Assembly: GCF_008039615.1 (NCBI RefSeq)
Contig: NZ_VDUZ01000001.1
Span: 242,834 to 306,833 of the forward strand
Length of the DNA stretch: 64,000 nucleotides
Direction of reading: 5' to 3'
Origin: Vineibacter terrae
Lineage (GTDB): Bacteria > Pseudomonadota > Alphaproteobacteria > Reyranellales > Reyranellaceae
Shown: piece by piece, positions 48,642-57,396 of the stretch
Numbering within the stretch: position 1 is the stretch's first letter
How the letters are laid out: every line of letters begins with the position of its first letter
Made by a program: the position numbers and the translations under genes
The notes under the pieces: model-generated
What the model was told of the DNA's origin: nothing
The model's input: the letters and a program-made list of their open reading frames with translations, nothing else
The model's database searches: none

Positions 48642-49528
48642 CAAGCTGCGGGCATCTCCGCCTCGGCCGCCAGGAAGGCGCGGAACGCCGCCAGCCGCGG
48701 ATCGGATTGCCGCGACAGCGGATAGACCAGGTGGAACTCGCGCCGGCTGCGATGGGTGAAGGACAGCGGCCGCACCAGCCTTCCTGACGCCAGGTCCTCG
48801 GCCACCAGGCAGCCCACGCCCATCGCCACGCCGACGCCTTCGATCGCGGCCTGGAAGGCCAGGCTCATGGTCTCGAAGCGCGGGCCGCGCGCGGCATCGA
48901 TGCCGCTGACGCCGACGGCCTTCAGCCAGCGCGGCCAGTCGTCCGGCCGCGGGTCGTTGTGGATCAGCACGTGGCGGCGCAGGTCGGCCGGCTGGCGCAG
49001 GCGGGCGGCAAGCAGCGGGCTGCAGACCGGGAACACCTCGACCGGCGCCAGCCAGACCGCGCCATGGCCCGGCCAGCTGCCGTCGCCGATGCGCACCGTG
49101 GCGTCGAAGCCGTCGCGCGCCATGTCGACTGGCGCCAGCGATGTGGTGAGCTGCAGGTCGATCCCGGGATGCATGTCGTGGAAACGCCGCCAGCGCGGCA
49201 TCAGCCAGCGCATGGCGAAGGTCGGGTAGGCGCAGATCGACAGCGGCCCGTGCCGGTCGCGCCCGCGCACCTGCTCGGTGGCCAGCACCAGGCGGTCGAA
49301 GGCGTCGCGCACCTCGCGGGCATAGGCGCGCCCGCGCGCCGTCAGCTCGACGCTGCGGTTGCCGCGCACGAAGAGCGGCACGCCCAGGGTTTCCTCCAGC
49401 GCCTGGATCTGGCGGCTGACGGCGCCCGGCGTCACGGCCAGGTCCTCGGCCGCGCGCGCGAAGTTCAGCCGGCGCGCGGCGGCGTCGAAGGCGCGCAAGG
49501 CGGTGAGCGGCGGCAGCCTGGTGGCCAT
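48641..49528 (-). CDS. LysR family transcriptional regulator (GcvA-like)
   Basis: The 295-residue regulator begins MATRLPPLTALRAFDAAARR, then LNFARAAEDLAVTPGAVSRQ. This is the GcvA-type N-terminal helix-turn-helix, followed by a LysR ligand-binding domain. It is divergent from the acyl-CoA dehydrogenase gene with 113 bases between the starts, the usual arrangement for a LysR regulator and its target. The effector is unknown. Confidence 0.9.
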   Translation of the reverse strand: MATRLPPLTALRAFDAAARRLNFARAAEDLAVTPGAVSRQIQALEETLGVPLFVRGNRSVELTARGRAYAREVRDAFDRLVLATEQVRGRDRHGPLSICAYPTFAMRWLMPRWRRFHDMHPGIDLQLTTSLAPVDMARDGFDATVRIGDGSWPGHGAVWLAPVEVFPVCSPLLAARLRQPADLRRHVLIHNDPRPDDWPRWLKAVGVSGIDAARGPRFETMSLAFQAAIEGVGVAMGVGCLVAEDLASGRLVRPLSFTHRSRREFHLVYPLSRQSDPRLAAFRAFLAAEAEMPAA

Positions 49529-49641
49529 GTCCGAATTGATCTCAGCTCAACTCAGGAAACGCAATAGTCGATTGCCGCGGCGCCATCCATGGGCCATGGC
49601 TGGCCGGGAAAATCCATTAGGACCAAGCAGGGGCAACGCAC

Positions 49642-51396
49642 ATGAACGCCATCGCCATGCCGGCTGCCGAGCGGCCGAAATCGGGCTCCGACCTGATCGC
49701 GCCGGATTGCCGCGGCCTCAATTTCTGGTCCGTCGACCGCGCCCTGCGCGACCTGCTGGCGCTGCATGTCGAGCCGGCGGCCCTGCAGCATTTCGCGCCG
49801 CATCTGGAGCGGCTGGGCGGCCTGGCCGGCGGCAAGCTGGACGAGCTGGCGATGCAGGCCGACAAGCGCACGCCGATCCTGCACTACCGCGACCGCTTCG
49901 GCCGCGACGAGGACTGGGTGGAGTACCACCCGGCCTATTGCGAGATGGAGAAGATCGGCTTCGGCGAGCTGGGCCTGCATGCGATGTCGCACAAGCCGGT
50001 GCTGGGCTGGCCGACGCCCGTGACTCCGCTGGTGAAGTACGCCTTCCAGTACCTGTTCGCGCAGGCCGAGTTCGCCCTGCTCTGCCCGCTCTCGGTCACC
50101 GACACCTCGACCGTGCTGATCAGCAAGTACGGCGACGCGGCGGTGAAGCGCCGCTTCCTGCCGGGCATGACCACGCAGGACATGGACACGCTGCTGAAGG
50201 GCGCGCAGTTCATGACCGAGAAGGCCGGCGGCTCGGACGTCTCGGGCAACGCGCTGACCGCGAAGCCGGCCGGCGACCACTGGGAGCTGTGGGGCGACAA
50301 GTGGTTCTGCTCCTGCGTCGATCACGACGTGGTGCTGCTGCTGGCGCGCTGCGAGGGCGCGCCGGCGGGCAATGCCGGCCTGTCGCTGTTCGCCATGCCG
50401 CGGCGGCTGGATGATGGCAGCCGCAACCGCTATCGCATCGTGCGCCTGAAGGACAAGCTGGGCTCGCGCTCGATGGCGGCCGGCGAGACCATCATGGAGG
50501 GCGCCGTCGCCTACCTGCTGGGCACGCCCAACCGCGGCCTCAAGCAGATGATGGACCAGGTGAACCTGTCGCGCCTGTCGCACGGCTTCCGCGCCGCCGG
50601 CATGATGCGCCGCTGCCTCAACGAGGCGCTGCAGGTGGCGCGCCACCGCAGCACGTTCGGCCGCCGGGTGATCGAGCATCCGATGGCGCGCCGCCAGCTG
50701 CTGAAGCTGATGCTGCCAACCGAGCAGGCGCTGTCGGTGGCGGTGGCGGCGGCCGTGGCCATGACGCGCGGCGACGAGGCCCAGCTGCGCATCCTGACGC
50801 CGCTGCTGAAGTACCGCGCCTGCCGCGACAACGTCACGGTGGCGACCGGCGCCATGGAGATGCGCGGCGGCAATGGCTACATCGAGGACTGGGGCAACGC
50901 CAAGCTGGTGCGCGATGCGCATCTGGGCCTGCTGTGGGAAGGCACCAGCAGCGTCAACGCGCTCGACATCGTGCGCCGCGCCGTCGGCCGCGAGCAGGCG
51001 CAGGTGGCGCTCGCCGAGGCCCTGCACAAGGATCTCGCCGATGCGCCGATCCCCGGCCAGTTCCGCGGCCGCATCGCGCAGCTGCTCGATCGCGCGATGG
51101 CGTTCGCCGAGACCGTGGCGCGGCAGCCCGAGGCCGAGGCCTCCTGCCGGCGCGCCGCCAGCAGCCTGTACCACGTCACCAGCGCGGCGCTGATGGCGGC
51201 CGAGGGCGCGCGGCTGGGCGCCCAGGGCGGCGATGCGCGCCGCCTGCTGCTGGCCCGTCTGGTGATCGACCATCGCCTGGGCAACGCCGATCCCTTCAGC
51301 CTGCCCGACCATCGCTGGGAGGACGCCGCCACGGCGCGGCTGCTCGACGATGCCGTCGTGACGCTCGACGACGCCCAACAGCTGCTCGGCGGTTGA
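49642..51396 (+). CDS. Acyl-CoA dehydrogenase family protein (AidB-like)
   Basis: The 584-residue flavoprotein is longer than ordinary acyl-CoA dehydrogenases (about 390) and matches the AidB-like group. It has the N-terminal region LIAPDCRGLNFWSVDRALRD, FAD-binding QFMTEKAGGSDVSGN, DKWFCSCVDHDV and GSRSMAAGETIMEGA, then RHRSTFGRRVIEHPMARRQL and MRGGNGYIEDW. The acyl-CoA dehydrogenase-type C-terminus (ILTPLLKYRACRDNV) is followed by an AidB-like extension. AidB binds DNA and protects against alkylation; in other members dehydrogenation is retained. The start at 49642 follows AAGCAGGGGC. It is divergent from a LysR gene. Confidence 0.85.
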   Translation: MNAIAMPAAERPKSGSDLIAPDCRGLNFWSVDRALRDLLALHVEPAALQHFAPHLERLGGLAGGKLDELAMQADKRTPILHYRDRFGRDEDWVEYHPAYCEMEKIGFGELGLHAMSHKPVLGWPTPVTPLVKYAFQYLFAQAEFALLCPLSVTDTSTVLISKYGDAAVKRRFLPGMTTQDMDTLLKGAQFMTEKAGGSDVSGNALTAKPAGDHWELWGDKWFCSCVDHDVVLLLARCEGAPAGNAGLSLFAMPRRLDDGSRNRYRIVRLKDKLGSRSMAAGETIMEGAVAYLLGTPNRGLKQMMDQVNLSRLSHGFRAAGMMRRCLNEALQVARHRSTFGRRVIEHPMARRQLLKLMLPTEQALSVAVAAAVAMTRGDEAQLRILTPLLKYRACRDNVTVATGAMEMRGGNGYIEDWGNAKLVRDAHLGLLWEGTSSVNALDIVRRAVGREQAQVALAEALHKDLADAPIPGQFRGRIAQLLDRAMAFAETVARQPEAEASCRRAASSLYHVTSAALMAAEGARLGAQGGDARRLLLARLVIDHRLGNADPFSLPDHRWEDAATARLLDDAVVTLDDAQQLLGG

Positions 51397-51412
51397 ACTT
51401 TGCCGCCCAACC

Positions 51413-51491
51413 GTCATCCCGAGCGCAGCGAGGGATCTCCTGCGAACGGAGCCTCCTGCCGCGGGAGATCCCTCGCTGCGCTCGGGATGAC
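51413..51491. repeat. Family A palindromic repeat, copy 4
   Basis: Arms GTCATCCCGAGCGCAGCGAG and CTCGCTGCGCTCGGGATGAC flank a 15-30 base centre. It lies 16 bases after the acyl-CoA dehydrogenase stop and 36 bases before the Bug protein start. Confidence 0.88.
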
Positions 51492-51527
51492 AGCTTGGCC
51501 CATGACAGATCAACGCAGGACAGCTTG

Positions 51528-52520
51528 ATGACTTCTTCCCTCCCCCGTCGCCGGCTGCTCGCGAGCGGCGCCGCCCTGATCACCGCGCCCTTCATTGCAC
51601 GGGCCGGCATCGCGGCCGACGCCTATCCGGCCAAGCCGATCAGGCTCGTGCTGGGCTTCGCGCCCGGCGGCATCACCGACATCCTGGCGCGCATCGTGGC
51701 GCAGCACCTGGCGGCGACGCTCAAGACGCAGGTGATCGTCGACAACCGACCCGGCGCCGGCGGCAACATCGCCGCGGCCCAGGTGGCCCGTGCCGCGCCC
51801 GACGGCTACGCCCTGCTGTTCGGCACGCTGGGCACCGCCGTCACCAACCAGTTCATCTACAAGGACATGCCGTTCGACACGGCCAAGGATTTCGTGCCGG
51901 TGGCGCTGGTGGGCAGCGTGCCCAACGTGCTGCTGGTGCATCGCGACGTGCCGGCCACGACGGTCGCCGAATACATCGCGCTGGCCAAGGCCAAGCCCGG
52001 CAGCATGAACTACGGCTCGACCGGGCTGGGCAGCTCCTCGCATCTGGGCATGGAGCTGTTCAAGGCCATGACCGGCATCGAGGCCGAGAACGTGCCGTAC
52101 AAGGGCAGCGCGCTGCTGCTGCAGGATCTGCTGGCCGGCCGCATTCCGTCGGCCATGGACAGCATCTCGATCCACCTGCCGCACATCCGCAGCGGCGCCA
52201 TCCGGGCGCTCGGCGTCACCTCGCCGACACGCGCGCCCGATCTGCCCGACGTGCCCACCATCGCCGAGGTGGCGGTGCCAGGCTACGACGCGGTGGTGTG
52301 GCTCTACGTGGCGGCGCCGGCCGGCACGCCGGAGCCGATCGTGGCGCAGCTGAGCGAGGCGGTCACCTCAGGCGTGCGCTCGGCCGACATTCAGCGCCAG
52401 ATCCGCGAGGTCGGCGCCGTGCCGCTGCCGGGATCGGCCGCCGACCTGGCGCGCCATGTCGCGGCCGAGACCGTGAAGTGGAAGAAGATCGTCGACGCCG
52501 CCGGCCTGCAGCCGGGGTGA
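51528..52520 (+). CDS. Tripartite tricarboxylate transporter substrate-binding protein (Bug/TctC family)
   Basis: The 330-residue periplasmic protein has an RR-containing signal (LPRRRLLASGAALITAPF) that could be Tat-type. The Bug core reads YPAKPIRLVLGFAPGGITDI, VDNRPGAGGNIAAAQVA, NYGSTGLGSSSHLGMELF and VPYKGSALLLQDLLAGRI. It would bind a carboxylate for uptake. No TctA or TctB membrane partner lies nearby, as is common for Bug genes. The start at 51528 has ACAGCTTG upstream and no clear ribosome-binding site. A truncated relative lies at 40,500. Confidence 0.88.
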   Translation: MTSSLPRRRLLASGAALITAPFIARAGIAADAYPAKPIRLVLGFAPGGITDILARIVAQHLAATLKTQVIVDNRPGAGGNIAAAQVARAAPDGYALLFGTLGTAVTNQFIYKDMPFDTAKDFVPVALVGSVPNVLLVHRDVPATTVAEYIALAKAKPGSMNYGSTGLGSSSHLGMELFKAMTGIEAENVPYKGSALLLQDLLAGRIPSAMDSISIHLPHIRSGAIRALGVTSPTRAPDLPDVPTIAEVAVPGYDAVVWLYVAAPAGTPEPIVAQLSEAVTSGVRSADIQRQIREVGAVPLPGSAADLARHVAAETVKWKKIVDAAGLQPG

Positions 52521-52528
52521 GGTACATC

Positions 52529-52694
52529 TTCCCTCCCCCAACGCAGTTGGGGGAGGTGGCCGATTCGGTATTTCGACGCGTTGCGTCGAAATACCTGTGC
52601 CGGAGGGGGAGCCGACGCGGTCTCCACTATCAAGACCACGTCGGCTCCCCTCCGCCCCTTCGGGGCACCTCCCCAGCAAAGCTGGGGAGGAAAG
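52529..52694. repeat. Family C palindromic repeat, copy 2, with a nested palindrome
   Basis: The end hairpins and middle segments match copy 1. At 52,567-52,595 a second perfect 13-base palindrome (GGTATTTCGACGC and GCGTCGAAATACC, loop GTT) is inserted in the GGCCGAAGGCC position. It is the longest of the three copies. Confidence 0.88.
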
Positions 52695-52706
52695 ACATGA
52701 AGAGTT

Positions 52707-53318
52707 TCACTTCGCCTGCTGCGCCTTGATCTCGTCCTCGACGTCGCGCAGGCGGTCCTTGCCGAAGAAGATCTCGTCGCCGACGAAGAAGGTGGGCGAG
52801 CCGAACGTGCCGCGCTCGAACGAGCTCTGGGTGCTGGCCATCAGGCGGTCCTTCACGTCCTGGCTCTGCACCAGCTCGAACAGCTTCGCGGTGGGCAGGC
52901 CCGACTCGTCCAGCGCCGCGCGCAGCACGGCGGGATCGTCCATCTTCTTCGGATCGGCCCACATGTGGCGGTAGACCTCCTCGACATAGCGCTCGAAGAT
53001 GCCCAGCGTCTGGGCCGCCACGGCGCCGCGCATCAGCATCAGCGTGTTCACCGGGAAGAACGGGTTGAGCTTGAAGCGGGTGATGCCGTGCCGGCGCAGG
53101 AACCGGCTCATCTCCAGCCGCTCGTACTCGGGCTTGTTCTTGATGCCCGCGAAGGCCTCGGCGGGAGAACGGTTGCCGGCGAGCTTGAAGATGCCGCCCA
53201 GCAGGATCGGGACATACTGGAATTTCGCCCCGGTGCGCTTCTCGATGTCCGGGATCACCAAATGCGACAGATAGGCATTGGGGCTGCCGAAATCGAAGTG
53301 GAATTCTACCGCCGACAT
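52707..53318 (-). CDS. 2-hydroxychromene-2-carboxylate isomerase-like DsbA-fold protein
   Basis: The 203-residue protein has the HCCA isomerase/kappa-class GST pattern. It begins VEFHFDFGSPNAYLSHLV with the serine in SPNAY, and has PILLGGIFKLAGNRSP, NPFFPVNTLMLMRG, and at the end FGSPTFFVGDEIFFGKDRL. Family members isomerise 2-hydroxychromene-2-carboxylate in naphthalene breakdown or use glutathione. The start at 53318 is just past an SDR gene, which it follows by four bases on the same strand. Activity unproven. Confidence 0.85.
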   Translation of the reverse strand: MSAVEFHFDFGSPNAYLSHLVIPDIEKRTGAKFQYVPILLGGIFKLAGNRSPAEAFAGIKNKPEYERLEMSRFLRRHGITRFKLNPFFPVNTLMLMRGAVAAQTLGIFERYVEEVYRHMWADPKKMDDPAVLRAALDESGLPTAKLFELVQSQDVKDRLMASTQSSFERGTFGSPTFFVGDEIFFGKDRLRDVEDEIKAQQAK

Positions 53319-53322
53319 CGTC

Positions 53323-54066
53323 TCACCATTTCTCGCCAAAGGGACGGATTTCCTGCTCGAAGGTCCAGGCATCGCGCGGCTGACTATAGAGCTGCCAGTA
53401 GGTCTCGGCGACGGCCTCCGGACGCATTAGGCGTCCCGGGTCGAGGTTCTGCAGCGCCGCCTCGCCTTCACGGTCCTTGATGCGCTCGCGCACCCAGGCC
53501 GTGTCGACGCCCGAATCGATCACCAGGTGCGCGACATGGATGTTCCTGGGGCCCAGCTCGCGCGCCGCCGCCTGGGCCATGGCGCGCAGGCCCGCCTTGG
53601 CGGCGGCGAAGGCGGCATAGCCGACGCCGCCGCGCAGGCTGGCGGTGGCGCCGGTGAAGAAGATGCAGCCGCCGCCGTGCGGCAGCATCAGGCGCGCCGC
53701 CTCGCGACCGGCCAGGAAGCCGGAATAGCAGGCCATCTCCCAGACCTTGCGGAACACCCGCTCGGTGGTGTCGAGCAGCGGGAAGTTGACGTTGGCCCCG
53801 ATGTTGAAGATGCAGACCTCCAGCGGCGCATGCTGGTCGGCCGCCTGCAGGAAGGCGGTGATGTCCTCCTCCTTGCGGGCATCGAGCGAGCGCGCCACGA
53901 TGCGCCCGCCCGCGGCCTCGACCTCGGCCACCAGCGGCGCCAGCTTGTCGCCGTTGCGGCGGCCGGCAAAGATGGTGAAGCCCTCGGCCGCGAACTTCTT
54001 GGCGATGGCCGAGCCGATATAGTCCCCGGCGCCGATCACGGCGGCTGTCGCGTTGCGGTGTTGCAC
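53323..54066 (-). CDS. SDR family protein with Phe at the catalytic Tyr position
   Basis: The 247-residue SDR-fold protein has the cofactor motif VIGAGDYIGSAIAKKF and the FFTGATASLRGG strand. The tyrosine of the YxxxK motif is replaced: the aligned segment is GYAAFAAAKAGLRA, with Phe four residues before the Lys. The subgroup FAAFAxAK is known among alphaproteobacteria, so it is not a frame error. It may bind NAD(P) without ordinary dehydrogenase activity. It lies between the isomerase and the acyl-CoA ligase genes in one minus-strand set; starts and stops are within 30 bases. Confidence 0.82.
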   Translation of the reverse strand: MQHRNATAAVIGAGDYIGSAIAKKFAAEGFTIFAGRRNGDKLAPLVAEVEAAGGRIVARSLDARKEEDITAFLQAADQHAPLEVCIFNIGANVNFPLLDTTERVFRKVWEMACYSGFLAGREAARLMLPHGGGCIFFTGATASLRGGVGYAAFAAAKAGLRAMAQAAARELGPRNIHVAHLVIDSGVDTAWVRERIKDREGEAALQNLDPGRLMRPEAVAETYWQLYSQPRDAWTFEQEIRPFGEKW

Positions 54067-54094
54067 AAGATCCTCCGGCGTTTGATTTCCGAAC

Positions 54095-55678
54095 TCAGGC
54101 GCTCTTTCGCGTGCCCCGGCGGGCCGCCTCTTCCTGCGCCGCCTCTGCCAGCCGATGCTTCAGTATCTTGCCGGTGGCACCGGCCGGCAACGCTTCCAGG
54201 ACGATGATCTCGGCCGGCCGCTTGTAGGCGGCGAGCTGGCCCGAGGCATGGGCCATCAGCTCGCTGACCGTGACGCAGGCGCCGGGCAGCAGCTGCACGA
54301 AGGCGACGACCTCCTCGTTGCCGTCGCGCGCGCGGCCCACGACCGCCGACTGCACGACGCCGGGATGGGCATTCAGCACCGCCTCGACCTCGGCCGGATA
54401 GACATTGAAGCCGGAGCGGATGATCAGCTCCTTGGTGCGGCCGGCGATGAACAGCGCATCGCCCTCGAGCCGCGCCAGATCGCCGGTGTTGAACCAGCCC
54501 TCGGCGTCGATCGCCGCCGCCGTCGCTTCCGGCGCGCGGTAGTAGCCGCGCATCACGTTGGGTCCGCGCACATGCAGCTCGCCCACGGCGCCCGGCGCCA
54601 CCGGGCTGCCGTCGCGCCCGACGAGGCGGACCTCGATGCCGGGGATGATCGGCCCCACCGACTCGTCCTGGCGCGGCGCGTCGGGGCGCACGCCGGAGAT
54701 GCCGGGCGCGCATTCCGTGATGCCGTAGCCGTTGAGCAGCGGCAGGCCGAGCGCGGCCTCGACCTGGCGCTTCAGGGCCGGATCCAACGGCGCGCCGGCC
54801 ACGAACAGCATGCGCAGCCGGCCGCGCGGCAGCGCCTTCAGCCCGGCGACGGATTTGTGCTCCAGCAGGCGCTGGTAGGTGGCGGGCACGCCGAACAGCA
54901 TGGTCACGGTGCCGGCCGCGACCGCGGCGACGAAGGCGGCGGGATCGTAGCGCGGCACGAGGTGGACCGTGCTGCCCGCCATCAGCGACGACGCCAGGAT
55001 GATGGAGAAGCCTACGATGTGCGACATCGGCAGCACGCCGTAGATCTGGTCGGCCGGCGTCGGCGCGCGCGTCACCTGGGTGACGGCGGCGTTGAACAGG
55101 ATGTTGCGGTGCGTGAGCATCACGCCCTTGGGGTTGCCGGTGGTGCCCGAGGTGTAGAGCAGCGCCGCCGCCTGGCGCGCGCCGTCGGCTTCGACCGGCT
55201 CCGGGACAGCGGCCGCGTTCAGGGGGCCGATGCCCAGCGTGCCCAGCCGGCCCAAGGTCGTGATGGCGGCGCCGTGCCGCGCCGCGTGCTGGCGCGCCGG
55301 CTCGGAGACATCGACGGCGTAGAGAACGCGCCGGGCGCCGCTGTGGTCGCGGATCAGGTCGATCTCACGCGCCGACAGGCGCGGATTGCCGACCACCACC
55401 CAGGCATCGAGCGCCGACGACGCCAGCACCAGGGCGGCCAGCGCCAGGCCGTTCTCGCTCACCACCATGAGCCGGTCGCCCGGCCGCACGCCCAGCTGGC
55501 GCAGCGCCGCGGCAGCCTCGGCCGTGATCGCCGCCAGCTCGCCGTAGGTCCACACCGTGTCGCCGGCGATCAGCGCCGGATGGTCCGGCTGCGCGCGCGC
55601 CGGCGCATCGACGATATGGCCCAGCCGCCGGGGCAGGCCGGCGAGCAATGAAGCTGCTTCCGCCGTGATAGATCGCAT
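54095..55678 (-). CDS. Acyl-CoA ligase (AMP-binding family)
   Basis: The 527-residue ANL enzyme activates a carboxylic acid as acyl-AMP and joins it to CoA. Visible motifs are the P-loop LLYTSGTTGNPKG, A5 GYGITECAPG, A7-A8 GWFNTGDLA with KELIIRSGFNVYPAEVE, and the catalytic lysine in PAGATGKILKHRL. It is the first gene of the ligase-SDR-isomerase set. The start at 55678 follows CAGGGGGCGACC; a TTG at 55,759 would add 27 residues. Confidence 0.9.
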   Translation of the reverse strand: MRSITAEAASLLAGLPRRLGHIVDAPARAQPDHPALIAGDTVWTYGELAAITAEAAAALRQLGVRPGDRLMVVSENGLALAALVLASSALDAWVVVGNPRLSAREIDLIRDHSGARRVLYAVDVSEPARQHAARHGAAITTLGRLGTLGIGPLNAAAVPEPVEADGARQAAALLYTSGTTGNPKGVMLTHRNILFNAAVTQVTRAPTPADQIYGVLPMSHIVGFSIILASSLMAGSTVHLVPRYDPAAFVAAVAAGTVTMLFGVPATYQRLLEHKSVAGLKALPRGRLRMLFVAGAPLDPALKRQVEAALGLPLLNGYGITECAPGISGVRPDAPRQDESVGPIIPGIEVRLVGRDGSPVAPGAVGELHVRGPNVMRGYYRAPEATAAAIDAEGWFNTGDLARLEGDALFIAGRTKELIIRSGFNVYPAEVEAVLNAHPGVVQSAVVGRARDGNEEVVAFVQLLPGACVTVSELMAHASGQLAAYKRPAEIIVLEALPAGATGKILKHRLAEAAQEEAARRGTRKSA

Positions 55679-55867
55679 GGTCGCCCCCTGCCCTGGCCGC
55701 TTCGTTGATGCTCGGATCATAAGTTCTATTTTCAAACTAATCAACCTGCCATGCGGCAAGAAATACCGGGATCGGCGTGAGAAAAACTATGTTGACCCGT
55801 GCTGATTCCGAATTGACAGTTGCCGGCCGGCAGCCTTGCCGCGTCAACCAGGGAACGATCGCGCCAC

Positions 55868-56848
55868 ATGAAGACACGCATCACGGAACTGTTCGGAATC
55901 GCGCATCCCATCATCCAGGGCGGCATGCACTATGTCGGCTATGCCGAGCTGGCGGCGGCGGTGTCCAATGCCGGCGGCCTGGGCATCATCACGGCGCTGA
56001 CGCAACCGACGCCCAAGGACATGGCGCGCGAGATCGCGCGCTGCCGCGAGATGACGGACAAGCCGATCGGCGTCAACCTGACGTTCCTGCCGTCGTTCTC
56101 GGCGCCGCCCTATCCCGAGTACATCCGGGCGATCATCGACGGCGGCGTGAAGATCGTGGAGACGGCCGGCCGCAGCCCCGAGCAGCACATGCCGCAGCTC
56201 AAGGCGGCCGGCATCAAGGTGATCCACAAATGTACCTCGGTGCGCCACTCGCTCAAGGCCGAGCGCATCGGCTGCGACGCCGTCAGCGTCGACGGCTTCG
56301 AGTGCGGCGGCCACCCCGGCGAGGATGACGTCCCCAACATGATCCTGCTGCCGCGCGCGGCCGAGGCGCTGAAGATCCCGTTCGTCGCCTCCGGCGGCAT
56401 GGCCGACGCGCGCAGCCTGGTGGCCGCGCTGTCGCTGGGCGCCGACGGCATGAACATGGGCACCCGCTTCATCGCCACCAGGGAAGCGCCGGTGCATGAC
56501 AACGTGAAGCAGGCGCTGGTCGCGGCGGACGAGCTGCAGACGCGTCTGATCATGCGACCGCTGCGCAACACCGAGCGCGTGCTGACCAACGCTGCCGTCG
56601 AGCAGATCGTCGCGATCGAGCGCGACAAGGGCGCGGCCACGACCATCGAGGACATCCGCCACCTGGTCGCCGGCGCCAAGAGCCGTCGCGTGCTGCAGGA
56701 GGGTGAGATGGACGCAGCCGCCTGGAGCTGCGGCATGGTGGCCGGCCTGATCCACGACATCCCGACCTGCAAGGAGCTGATCGACCGCATCATGCGCGAG
56801 GCCGGGCAGATCATCCGCCAGCGCCTGGGCGGCCTGCTGGCGGCGTGA
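55868..56848 (+). CDS. Nitronate monooxygenase (2-nitropropane dioxygenase family)
   Basis: The 326-residue FMN enzyme begins MKTRITELFGIAHPIIQGGM and has the family landmarks VGYAELAAAVSNAGGLGIIT, IKVIHKCTSVRHSLKAE, GFECGGHPGEDDV and VASGGMADARSLVAALSLGA. It oxidises alkyl nitronates such as propionate-3-nitronate. The start at 55868 gives the standard N-terminus. It is divergent from the ligase set and may be unrelated to it. The 548-base gap downstream is filled with palindromes. Confidence 0.9.
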   Translation: MKTRITELFGIAHPIIQGGMHYVGYAELAAAVSNAGGLGIITALTQPTPKDMAREIARCREMTDKPIGVNLTFLPSFSAPPYPEYIRAIIDGGVKIVETAGRSPEQHMPQLKAAGIKVIHKCTSVRHSLKAERIGCDAVSVDGFECGGHPGEDDVPNMILLPRAAEALKIPFVASGGMADARSLVAALSLGADGMNMGTRFIATREAPVHDNVKQALVAADELQTRLIMRPLRNTERVLTNAAVEQIVAIERDKGAATTIEDIRHLVAGAKSRRVLQEGEMDAAAWSCGMVAGLIHDIPTCKELIDRIMREAGQIIRQRLGGLLAA

Positions 56849-56960
56849 CCGCCGCATGCGTCCACCACCCTCAGGCGATTGTGCGTGGTGCCAGGAAGCA
56901 AACCACAGAGGCACAGAGACACAGCGCAGCCTTTGGCCGCAACCAAATGTGGGGAAAGCG

Positions 56961-57043
56961 CTTCATGGTGAGCTTGTCGAACCATGAAGCGTCGCACCGC
57001 TGCCCGTGCGACGCCTTCATGGTTCGACAAGCTCACCATGAAG
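56961..57043. repeat. Family B palindromic repeat, copy 2
   Basis: The arms CTTCATGGTGAGCTTGTCGA and TGGTTCGACAAGCTCACCAT match copy 1 at 25,422 with a different loop. Confidence 0.85.
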
Positions 57044-57209
57044 GCTACAAAAATCACCGCGGCTCGCGAAGATTCTTGAAGTCAGTAGTACAGAGGCAGC
57101 ACAGAGAGAAAGCTGTTGCGCGCCTTCGGCGCGCGATCATGTCCTGCTCTGTGTGACCTCTGTACTACTAACCTCAAGAATCTCCGCGACCTGTGGTGAT
57201 TTGGATAGC

Positions 57210-57262
57210 CTTCATGGTGAGCACAGGTGAATGCGAAGCATTCACCTGTGCTCACCATGAAG
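57210..57262. repeat. Family B variant, near-perfect hairpin
   Basis: CTTCATGGTGAGCACAGGTG plus AATG pairs fully with CATT plus CACCTGTGCTCACCATGAAG around the 5-base loop CGAAG. The ends match family B, but the interior differs. Confidence 0.88.
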
Positions 57263-57396
57263 CACTCCTCCGCTATTTGGTTGCGGCCAAAGGACTGCGC
57301 TGTGCCTCTGTGGTTCGTCTTCCGACAGTCCGGCCGGCAACGCCGTATGCGATTGCCCTGCTCGGGGGAAGAAATGACAGTCTTCGTTGCCAGGGT

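Larger units (their letters stand above)
56849..57396. repeat. Nested palindromic region
   Basis: At least three nested layers are visible. The outer arms are ACCACAGAGGCACAG...AACCAAAT (56,902-56,948) and ATTTGG...CTCTGTGGTT (57,275-57,315). Inside lie family B arms (56,961-57,043). Then AAGATTCTTGA (57,070) pairs with TCAAGAATC (57,174) around AGTAGTACAGAGG and CCTCTGTACTACT. No gene is seen in the interval. Confidence 0.8.

Noticed and set aside
49552-51513. A 653-codon minus-strand frame over the acyl-CoA dehydrogenase
   Set aside because: Antisense shadow with composition typical of non-coding high-GC frames.
56849-57396. Possible CRISPR array
   Set aside because: Repeats are inverted and nested, not direct repeats at regular spacing, and no cas gene is present.
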